DNA of 5,231 nt, taken from Spartobacteria bacterium (lineage in GTDB: Bacteria > Verrucomicrobiota > Verrucomicrobiia > Chthoniobacterales > Chthoniobacteraceae). The translations under genes and the position numbers were made by a program. Below the pieces are notes generated by a model. It ran no database searches and had not been told where the DNA came from. It saw only the letters and a list, made by a program, of their open reading frames with translations. Location of the stretch: NCBI GenBank assembly GCA_025355595.1, contig JANXZI010000485.1, forward strand, positions 1-5,231, in the 5' to 3' direction. Every line of letters begins with the position of its first letter. The first letter of the stretch is position 1. Positions 1 through 5,231 of this stretch are shown piece by piece.

Positions 1-620
1 GGCGGGTTCGGCAGAAATTCGTAATACGCCTCGTCGAAAACTGTAACGACGGTGTCGGGGACGCGCGCCATGAAGCGGTCAATCTCCTCCTGCGTGCAGA
101 GCGTGCCGGTCGGGTTGTTCGGATTTGCGATGAAGATTTCCTTCGTGCGCGGCGTGATGGCGGCGAGCATGGCGTCGAGGTCGTGCGCGAAGTTCGGGTC
201 GGGCACCTCGATGGTGTTCGCGCCGAAAAGCGTGGCCATGAGCTTGTACACGACGAAGGCGTGGCGCGAGGCGATGATGTCGTCGCCGGGATTCAGGAAG
301 GCCTTGCCGATGAATTCGATGATCTCATTCGAGCCCGCGCCGAGGATGACGTTCTCCCGCTTGAGCCCGACTTTCGCCGCGATGGCCTCGCGCAAGTAGT
401 AGCCGCCGCCATCGGGGTAAAAGTGCGAGCGCAGCAGCGTCTCCTGCATGGCCGCGAGGGCCTTCGGACTCGGACCAAGCGGATTCTCATTTGATGCGAG
501 CTTGATGATCTGCTCGGGCGCAAGGCCGAGTTCGCGCGCGACGTCCTCAATGGGCTTGCCGGGTTCGTAGGAAACGAGTTCGCGGAGCCAAGGATGTGCG
601 GAATTCCAGACGCTGGTCAT
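1..620 (-). CDS. hisC: Histidinol-phosphate aminotransferase (HisC-like), N-terminal part, cut by window edge
   Basis: PLP-dependent class I/II aminotransferase, fold type I. HisC converts imidazole-acetol phosphate and glutamate to histidinol phosphate and 2-oxoglutarate in histidine synthesis, in the cytoplasm. About 206 residues are visible of a family length of roughly 350-370. Motifs seen in order: LASNENPLGPS at residues 41-51, YPDGGGYYLREAIA at about 68-81 (the HisC-type YPDGG signature), the cofactor phosphate loop GAGSNE at 94-99, NPNNPTGT at 166-173 with the PLP-contacting Asn, and FDEAYYEF at 195-202 with the Asp that contacts the pyridine nitrogen. The PLP-binding lysine would lie beyond the window and cannot be checked. 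The ATG at 618-620 fits the usual HisC N-terminus (PWLRELVSYEPGKPIEDVA). No good Shine-Dalgarno precedes it; the upstream bases are C-rich. A 221-nt spacer with an inverted repeat separates it from the transglutaminase gene, so it is probably transcribed independently. A related aromatic or broad-specificity aminotransferase is possible. Confidence 0.9.
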   Translation of the reverse strand, partial: MTSVWNSAHPWLRELVSYEPGKPIEDVARELGLAPEQIIKLASNENPLGPSPKALAAMQETLLRSHFYPDGGGYYLREAIAAKVGLKRENVILGAGSNEIIEFIGKAFLNPGDDIIASRHAFVVYKLMATLFGANTIEVPDPNFAHDLDAMLAAITPRTKEIFIANPNNPTGTLCTQEEIDRFMARVPDTVVTVFDEAYYEFLPNP

Positions 621-659
621 AGGGCGCGGGAACGTAGCGGCGGCGGCGCGAAAGGCGAG

Positions 660-677
660 CGCGCAGTGTGCTGCGCG
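660..677. repeat. Short perfect hairpin, 7-bp stem with 4-nt loop
   Basis: CGCGCAG-TGTG-CTGCGCG pairs perfectly over 7 bp around a TGTG loop. It lies directly next to the left arm of the larger inverted repeat, about 40 nt upstream of the hisC start on the minus strand. No T-run follows on either strand, so it is not a canonical intrinsic terminator. It could be a leader hairpin of hisC or a chance GC palindrome. Confidence 0.45.
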
Positions 678-680
678 GCT

Positions 681-804
681 GTGACTGGTGACTTGTGAAT
701 GGTGACTGGTGCTCTGCTCACGGGCCGCTGTGCAGTTGGTGCGCTGCAATTCACGCATGAAGTCCGAATCCGAAACCAGTCACTTTTCACCAGTCACCAG
801 TCAC
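681..804. repeat. Inverted repeat with heptamer-built arms (CACCAGT/ACTGGTG type)
   Basis: The left arm at 681-710 and the right arm at 775-804 are each 30 nt. By hand they are reverse complements at 27 of 30 positions, around a 64-nt loop. Each arm has period 7. Left arm: GTGACTG, GTGACTT, GTGAATG, GTGACTG, GT. Right arm: ACCAGTC, ACTTTTC, ACCAGTC, ACCAGTC, AC. The right arm begins 37 nt beyond the stop of the 281-aa transglutaminase gene, so its transcript could fold into a long stem after the coding region. There is no T-run after the stem, so a Rho-independent terminator is not shown. It may instead be a dispersed intergenic palindrome of the REP type. Confidence 0.85.
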
Positions 805-841
805 ACATGAGAGCACGCACGATCAGCACTTTTCCACACCG

Positions 842-1687
842 CTACTCGATCGCCTCCACGAGCACTTCCACTTCCATCTGCCGATCCGTCGTGCCCTTGT
901 AATGCCCGCGCACGGGTGGCACGTCGGCGTAGTCGCGGCCGATGCCGAGCTTGATGTAGCGTTCGTCGGTCGGCTGGTTGTTCGTCGGGTCGAGGCCGCA
1001 CCAGCCCACGCCGGGGACAAAAACCTCGCACCACGCGTGGCTGGCCTGCGAGCCGAGGAGCTTGTCCAGCGGGCCATTGTAGAGGTAGCCGCTCACGTAG
1101 AGCGCGGGGATGTGCAGCGCACGGCAGAGGCCGATCATCACATGAGCGAAGTCCTGGCAGACGCCGCGGGCGTCCGCGAGCACGTCGCGCATGTGCGTGT
1201 GGACGGAGGTGAGGTTCGGCGTGTAGGCGAATTGCGAATGGATGTGCGCCATGATCGCGCAGGCCGCACCCCACACGTCGTCGCGCCCCGCGGTGACATC
1301 GAGCGCGAGCCGCCACGCCTCAGGCGTTTTTTCCACGTAGGTGCTCTCCTGCAGAAAGTCGAAGCACCGCTCGTTGCGTTCGCATTCCGCGAGAGCCGAG
1401 AGCGGCACGGGAGCGGATGCGGGGTTCGTGAGCACGGGCTTCGTCGTCACCTTCGCGGAACTCTCGACGAGCAGCGTGCTGTGCGGCGACTGCAGCTCGA
1501 AGAAGTGGATGATGTTCGCGTGGAAGTCCGTGTAGTGCGAGAGCTTCGCGGCGGGCAGCACCTTGAGCAGGAAGGAATCGCACACTTGATGCTCATTCGT
1601 CACAGGACGCAGGCGGACTTCATTGAAGCTCTCGCGAACCGGCGAGACGTAGATGTAGCGAGTGCGATGTGTGACTTGGAGTTTCAT
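842..1687 (-). CDS. Transglutaminase-like cysteine hydrolase/transferase family protein (281 aa)
   Basis: Bacterial transglutaminase-like protein (COG1305 type): an N-terminal beta-rich domain (Bact_transglu_N, about residues 1-85) followed by the papain-like-fold transglutaminase core (about 140-240). The catalytic triad is visible: Cys177 in RGVCQDFAH, His217 in ASHAW and Asp233 in GLDPTN. A C-terminal beta tail starts at about 248 (GIGRDYADV). There is no signal peptide or membrane segment, so a cytoplasmic location is likely. The family cleaves or rearranges amide bonds; the substrate is unknown. Two further cysteines, Cys220 and Cys230, lie close to the triad His and Asp and have no counterpart in the 292-aa neighbour. 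The ATG at 1685-1687 is chosen because the protein opens with MKLQVTHRTRYIY, which aligns with the usual family start; the upstream CACGGG gives only a weak ribosome site. It lies 138 nt downstream of the paralogue and is flanked on both sides by heptamer-built inverted repeats. Confidence 0.93.
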   Translation of the reverse strand: MKLQVTHRTRYIYVSPVRESFNEVRLRPVTNEHQVCDSFLLKVLPAAKLSHYTDFHANIIHFFELQSPHSTLLVESSAKVTTKPVLTNPASAPVPLSALAECERNERCFDFLQESTYVEKTPEAWRLALDVTAGRDDVWGAACAIMAHIHSQFAYTPNLTSVHTHMRDVLADARGVCQDFAHVMIGLCRALHIPALYVSGYLYNGPLDKLLGSQASHAWCEVFVPGVGWCGLDPTNNQPTDERYIKLGIGRDYADVPPVRGHYKGTTDRQMEVEVLVEAIE

Positions 1688-1744
1688 CCCGTGAGCCGCG
1701 CACGCTGGGGGGACGGTGCAAAATTGGCAAGGGCCGCGAGGGAC

Positions 1745-1830
1745 GTTGGGAGTTGAAAGTAGAGAGGTTGAAAAAATCTCCGTGCGACGCGCGACGCCGG
1801 CCTCTCAACTCTCAACCCTCACCTCTCAAC
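1745..1830. repeat. Inverted repeat with heptamer-built arms (TCTCAAC/GTTGAGA type)
   Basis: The right arm at 1803-1830 is four consecutive heptamers: TCTCAAC, TCTCAAC, CCTCACC, TCTCAAC. The left arm at 1745-1771, extending to about 1773, is the degenerate complement: GTTGGGA, GTTGAAA, GTAGAGA, then GGTTGA. Aligned by hand with one 1-nt gap, the arms match at about 22 of 28 positions. The loop is about 30 nt and contains a tandem GCGACGC duplication and a run of six A (T on the minus strand). The right arm overlaps the TGA stop of the 292-aa transglutaminase gene, so the minus-strand transcript enters the stem as translation ends. The T-run lies in the loop side of the second arm rather than after the stem, so this is not a standard terminator, though it may slow or end transcription. 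Confidence 0.8.
1784..1797. repeat. Tandem duplication of GCGACGC
   Basis: Two exact head-to-tail copies of GCGACGC lie in the loop of the inverted repeat at 1745-1830. The 7-nt unit length matches that of the arms, although the sequence is unrelated. In such GC-rich DNA a chance origin cannot be excluded. Confidence 0.6.
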
Positions 1831-2704
1831 CTCCAAGCGGCTCGACATCCACCGACACTCGCACCTTGTGCTCGCCGCCGCCCGTGAGGATTCCGCTGAG
1901 CGGGCTCACGTCGCTGAAGTCACGCCCGACGGCGACGGTGATGTGTTCAGCGGACGGGATGAGACTGTTCGTCGGATCGAAATCCATCCAGCCATTCACC
2001 GGGCAATACACCGAGAACCACGCGTGCGACGCGTCCGCGCCGACGAGTCGCGGCTGGCCCGCCGCGGGATACGTGCGGAGGTAGCCGCTCACGTAGCGCG
2101 CGGGCAGTCCGAGCGAGCGCAGCGCGGAAACGGCGACGTGCGCGAAATCCTGGCAGACGCCGCGACGACGCTGCCACACTTCGTCCAGCGGCGTCGCGAC
2201 CGTCGTGGCGACGCGGTCGTAGCGGAAATCATCATGGATGCGGCACATGAGATCGCGTGTGCCCACGAGCAGCGGCGTGCCCGGCGGAAAACTCGCGCGC
2301 GCGTAGTCGGCATACTCCGGCATCAGGCGGATGCACGGCGACTCCATGCAAAATTCATACGGCGCGACATCCGCCGGCGACACGGGATCGCGGAAGTTCG
2401 CGACGACTTGCTCCCACACTGGCGACAGCGCGAGCACCGGCGCGGTGCTCACTTTCACGCTCACCTGGCTGCGCGCGATGACCTCGAAGTGCCGGTGGAT
2501 TTCCTGAATCGCAAACGAGCACACGGCATTTCCAAAATAGTCGCGGCTCTCCTTGCGCACCGAAGGCGTGGGGAAGACCGACAACGAAGTCCGCGAGACC
2601 TGCTGCGACGAATTCTCCATCGGCAGGAGGCGCGCAGCGTGGTGCGAGACGGTGACGGCCTCGCTGTATTCGTAAATCGTGCGGTGCGTGATGCGGTAGT
2701 TCAT
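1826..2704 (-). CDS. Transglutaminase-like family protein linked to the ATP-grasp/alpha-E gene (292 aa)
   Basis: COG1305-type transglutaminase homologue. An N-terminal Bact_transglu_N beta domain (about residues 1-85, opening MNYRITHRTIYEYSEAV) precedes the transglutaminase core (about 145-250). The triad is complete: Cys184 in RGVCQDFAHV, His227 in ASHAWF and Asp243 in DFDPTN. A C-terminal strand region follows from about 258 (VGRDFSDVSPLSG). There is no signal peptide, so it is probably cytoplasmic. It lies 21 nt after the ATP-grasp/alpha-E stop and in the same frame, which strongly suggests co-transcription and perhaps translational coupling. This gene pair is a recurrent neighbourhood in many bacteria. 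Family knowledge supports hydrolysis or transfer at an amide bond, perhaps reversing or processing what the ATP-grasp ligase makes; the substrate is unknown. The ATG at 2702-2704 is supported by the family N-terminus. The ribosome site is weak (AGAG two bases before the ATG). The TGA stop falls inside the heptamer repeat. Confidence 0.94.
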   Translation of the reverse strand: MNYRITHRTIYEYSEAVTVSHHAARLLPMENSSQQVSRTSLSVFPTPSVRKESRDYFGNAVCSFAIQEIHRHFEVIARSQVSVKVSTAPVLALSPVWEQVVANFRDPVSPADVAPYEFCMESPCIRLMPEYADYARASFPPGTPLLVGTRDLMCRIHDDFRYDRVATTVATPLDEVWQRRRGVCQDFAHVAVSALRSLGLPARYVSGYLRTYPAAGQPRLVGADASHAWFSVYCPVNGWMDFDPTNSLIPSAEHITVAVGRDFSDVSPLSGILTGGGEHKVRVSVDVEPLGG

Positions 2705-2725
2705 CGCTCTGATTTCATCGCGGCA

Positions 2726-5231
2726 TCAGTTGCCCGCGCGCGAGATGGCGGAGTGGGCGAAATAATTCACCGCGATGGCGTCGGACAGACGCGGCAGGCT
2801 CGACTCGACTTCGCGGATCACGCGGCCCGTCTCGCCCTCGTGCCACGGGCCCTGCGCGTGGACCAGCTCGCGCGGATCGAGCAGGCGCACGCGGGCGACA
2901 CACCCGATGAGCACGCGCTGGCCGGCGCTCGGCAGTGCGCTGCGCGTTTCCTGCGGCAGACGATCAAAATGTTTTTCGAGCTGGAGCAACTGGAAGAGCA
3001 GCGAGCGCGGGTTCGTGCCGTCGAGGATCACGAGGTCATACACCGCGGCGATGTTCGGCACGAGCGTGTAGCGCGAGCGGTAGGTGAGCGTGCTATCGGC
3101 GTATTCGAGCACGGCTTCGAGCACGCTCGGGTCGTCGGCCTGCGGCGAGCGCAGCGCGGAATCGAGCAGCGCGCAAAGGCCCATCGATCGCTCGATGCGC
3201 TGGCCGATATCAATGAATCGCCAGCCCTGCGCGCGCGTCATATTTTCGCGCGCGAGACCGTAGAATGATGCGATGAGCAGCAGCAGCCGGTTCAGCACCG
3301 GGATCGCGTCCGCGGCGAGCAGCGGGCGGCCATTGCTTTGCACCGTGAGGCATTCCTCGAACTGGCTGAGCACGCGCCACACGTCGTTCGAGGTGCGATC
3401 GCGCACGGCCATCGCGAGCCGCTGCACGCGTTCGGAAATCTGCCGCAGGCTCTCGGGCCGCGCGGGATCGAAAATCGCCGCGAGAAGTTCCGCCTCCAGC
3501 GCCTCCGCATTCCTCGTGAAATCCGTCCCCTTTAGCTTCAGGTGGCCCTGCCGCTCGAGTGCCTGCAGGAATGGCATGAGGTGCGGCATGTTCCCGCCGC
3601 TGCGCTCGGGATTGAAACGCATGAGCGTGCTCCGCAGCAGTCGCGCGCTCGCATCCAGCCGCTCGGCGTAGCGGCCCAGCCAGCAGAAATTATCCGCAAG
3701 CCGCGAGGGAAGATTGTTGCCGACGCGCCGCAGTTCGACGTTGCGCCCCGTGCCTTGCAGCAGCGTGACCTCCTTGACGGGCCGGTCGCTGATCACCCAG
3801 GTGTCCTTGCTCGCGCCGCCGTGCTGCATGGAGATCAGCCGCGCGTCGCCGCCGAGCGCGGTGCGCGCGAGACCGCCGGGCATGACCTTGTAGCCATCCG
3901 GCGTCGCCACGACATACACGCGCACAACCGTGCGCTTCGCCACAAGCCCGCTGCGATCCCACGAGGGCGCGGTGGAAAGTTCGACCTTCTCCTGCGCAAC
4001 CCACAGGTGCGGCTGGAAGCGGATGCGTACGCGCAGTTCGTCGTGCGAGAGCACTTCGGAATTCATCGGCTGCTGCGAGCGGAACGCGGGCTTCACCGTC
4101 AGTTTGTCGAGATGCGACAGCACGTATTCCTCCGCACTTTTCTGCCCGCACCACCACGTCGCGACGGACGGCATGAGCAATTTCTCGCCGAGCACATGGC
4201 GGCAAAGTCCCGGCAGGAACGACTTGAACGCCGGGCTCTGCAGCAGCCCGCTGCCGAGGGCATTTGCGATGGCGACATTGCCTGCGCGCGCGGCCTCGAT
4301 GAGCCCCGGCACGCCGAGCATCGATCCCTTGCGCAGCTCCAGCGGATCGCAAAAATCGTCGTCCACGCGGCGCAAGATCACATCCACGGGCTCGAGTCCG
4401 CCGATGGTTTTCAGAAAAACGCGATCGTCGCGCACCGTGAGATCCTGACCCTCGACGAGCGTGTAGCCGAGGTAGCGCGCGAGATAGGTCTGCTCGAAAT
4501 ACGTCTCATTGTAAGCGCCCGGCGTGAGCACGACCACGCGCGGATTATCCGTCCTGCGTGTCGCGAGCGCGGCGAGCGAGTCGCGCATCTCGCGGAAAAA
4601 TCCCGCGAGCCGCAGGACGTTGCAGCTTCGGAAGGCCTCGGGAAAAATGCGCGACGTCACGAGGCGGTTCGCGAGCGCGTAGCCCGCGCCCGTGGGAATC
4701 TGCGAGCGATCCGAAATCACCCACCACCGTCCGTCCGGCGAGCGCGCGAGATCCGCGGCGTAGAAGTGCAGGAACTTTTCCTCCGGCGGCTTCAGCCCGT
4801 GGACCGGCCGCAAAAAATCCGGCTGCGCGAAGACGAGCGCGGGCGGCAGCCATGCCGTGCGGATGAGATCCTGCTTGCCGTAACAGTCGGCGAGGATGCG
4901 ATTGATCAACGTCGCACGCTGGATGAGCGCGGCCTCTACGCCGCTCCATTCCTGCTGCGCGATGACCAGCGGAATCGGATCGAGTTGCCATGGGCGTTCC
5001 GCTCCCTGCGCGTCGCCATAAACGGTGTACGTGATGCCCTGCTCATGGATGATCCGCTCGCACGCGTCGCGCCGTCGCCGGATTTCCTCGCCGCCCAGCG
5101 AATCGAGTTCCCCGAGCAGCGTTTGGAAATGCGGCCGCGCATCGCCGCTCGGTGCGCGCATTTCATCGAACACCCCTGCGATGTGCGCGTAGTCCGCAAA
5201 GAGCGCGCCTTTCCGATGTCCACCCGCGAGG
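2726..5231 (-). CDS. Circularly permuted ATP-grasp / alpha-E (DUF403) fusion protein, 5' end beyond window
   Basis: Two-domain protein. The first part, up to about residue 475 counted from the GTG at 5171-5173, is a circularly permuted type 2 ATP-grasp (DUF404/DUF407, COG2308). Recognisable family blocks are FDEM at 2-5, YTVYGDAQGAERPW at 49-62, SQIPTGAGYALANRLV at 157-172, NETYFEQTYLARYLG at 222-236, RRVDDDFCDPLELR at 268-281, AGNVAIANALGSG at 297-309 and LTVKPAF at 358-364. The second part, about 485-815, is an all-helical alpha-E domain (COG2307) starting LPSRLADNFCWLGRYAERL. ATP-grasp enzymes activate a carboxylate with ATP and join it to an amine. This family is predicted to be a peptide or amino-acid ligase, with alpha-E as partner; the substrate is unknown. 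The frame stays open to the window edge without a stop. The 19 complete upstream codons read like family sequence (ALFADYAHIAGVFDEM), so the GTG is probably internal and the true start lies outside. Expected length is therefore somewhat above 835 aa. The domains are fused here, whereas many genomes encode them separately. Confidence 0.93.
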   Translation of the reverse strand, partial: LAGGHRKGALFADYAHIAGVFDEMRAPSGDARPHFQTLLGELDSLGGEEIRRRRDACERIIHEQGITYTVYGDAQGAERPWQLDPIPLVIAQQEWSGVEAALIQRATLINRILADCYGKQDLIRTAWLPPALVFAQPDFLRPVHGLKPPEEKFLHFYAADLARSPDGRWWVISDRSQIPTGAGYALANRLVTSRIFPEAFRSCNVLRLAGFFREMRDSLAALATRRTDNPRVVVLTPGAYNETYFEQTYLARYLGYTLVEGQDLTVRDDRVFLKTIGGLEPVDVILRRVDDDFCDPLELRKGSMLGVPGLIEAARAGNVAIANALGSGLLQSPAFKSFLPGLCRHVLGEKLLMPSVATWWCGQKSAEEYVLSHLDKLTVKPAFRSQQPMNSEVLSHDELRVRIRFQPHLWVAQEKVELSTAPSWDRSGLVAKRTVVRVYVVATPDGYKVMPGGLARTALGGDARLISMQHGGASKDTWVISDRPVKEVTLLQGTGRNVELRRVGNNLPSRLADNFCWLGRYAERLDASARLLRSTLMRFNPERSGGNMPHLMPFLQALERQGHLKLKGTDFTRNAEALEAELLAAIFDPARPESLRQISERVQRLAMAVRDRTSNDVWRVLSQFEECLTVQSNGRPLLAADAIPVLNRLLLLIASFYGLARENMTRAQGWRFIDIGQRIERSMGLCALLDSALRSPQADDPSVLEAVLEYADSTLTYRSRYTLVPNIAAVYDLVILDGTNPRSLLFQLLQLEKHFDRLPQETRSALPSAGQRVLIGCVARVRLLDPRELVHAQGPWHEGETGRVIREVESSLPRLSDAIAVNYFAHSAISRAGN

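Larger units (their letters stand above)
621..841. other. Intergenic spacer between the 281-aa transglutaminase gene and hisC
   Basis: No credible gene is seen here. The spacer holds a long inverted repeat with period-7 arms (681-804) and a short perfect hairpin (660-677). The 40 bases before the hisC ATG are GC-rich and repetitive (GCC triplets on the minus strand). I could not pick out a convincing -35/-10 pair for hisC. Because it lies between the end of one gene and the start of the next, transcription termination and hisC initiation should both happen in or near this stretch. That is inferred from layout only. Confidence 0.6.

Noticed and set aside
52..494. Plus-strand open frames of 115 and 103 codons opposite hisC
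   Set aside because: Both overlap the clear HisC motifs on the minus strand and show no family resemblance.
681..804. A CRISPR array or a transposon end
   Set aside because: The units are only 7 nt, contiguous and arranged as a palindrome, with no spacers of regular length. No transposase or target-site duplication is visible.
699..902. A 67-codon plus-strand frame covering the intergenic repeat
   Set aside because: It is made mostly of the inverted repeat and antisense transglutaminase sequence, with no ribosome site or recognisable motif.
902..1756. A 284-codon plus-strand open frame opposite the 281-aa transglutaminase gene
   Set aside because: It is a complementary-strand shadow of the conserved gene, with low-complexity composition and no recognisable domain; it also runs into the inverted repeat.
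1688..1771. A possible promoter for the 281-aa gene (TTTCAA- and TTGCCA-like boxes with an AT-rich patch near 1730)
   Set aside because: No -10 element at 16-18 nt spacing could be matched to either box, and the TTTCAA copies are part of the heptamer repeat. Too weak to annotate.
681..1830. Canonical Rho-independent terminators at the two palindromes
   Set aside because: Neither stem is followed by a T-run on the coding strand, and the arms are long and only moderately GC-rich. They are therefore listed as repeats and not as terminators.
1868..3268. A 466-codon plus-strand open frame spanning the transglutaminase/ATP-grasp junction
   Set aside because: It is antisense to two well-recognised conserved genes. 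Its translation is dominated by Arg, Ala, His and Val with no family motif. Long antisense frames are expected in GC-rich coding DNA.

Overview
This high-GC window is densely coded on one strand. All four real genes lie on the minus strand, so they are read from the high coordinates to the low ones. No tRNA, rRNA, CRISPR array, transposase or phage gene was seen. The organism is bacterial. The high GC content, the weak Shine-Dalgarno sequences, and spacers carrying imperfect palindromes built from 7-nt units (ACTGGTG-type and GTTGAGA-type) remind me of Verrucomicrobia (Chthoniobacter/Opitutus-like genomes). That assignment is inference from recall, not proof.

Layout in the direction of transcription: (1) 5231-2726, a large protein joining a circularly permuted ATP-grasp domain to an alpha-E (DUF403) domain. 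Its N-terminus runs off the window. (2) 2704-1826, a transglutaminase-like protein of 292 aa, 21 nt downstream and in the same frame. (3) A 138-nt spacer with a heptamer-built inverted repeat. (4) 1687-842, a second, diverged transglutaminase-like protein of 281 aa. (5) A 221-nt spacer with a second inverted repeat built from a different heptamer. (6) 620-1, the N-terminal half of a histidinol-phosphate aminotransferase (HisC-like), cut by the window edge.

Genes 1, 2 and 4 form the conserved cluster of ATP-grasp/amidoligase, alpha-E and transglutaminase. Comparative genomics has proposed that it makes and removes, or rearranges, a peptide or amide tag, sometimes together with an Anbu-type proteasome-like peptidase. 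The chemistry and substrate are not established. In this reading the ATP-grasp forms an amide bond using ATP, and the papain-like-fold transglutaminase homologues hydrolyse or transfer amide bonds. Both transglutaminases keep an intact Cys-His-Asp triad and lack a signal peptide, so they probably work in the cytoplasm. HisC is probably a separate transcription unit.

The most unusual non-coding features are the two inverted repeats on either side of the 281-aa transglutaminase gene. Each has period-7 arms, but the heptamers differ. One overlaps the stop codon of the upstream gene.
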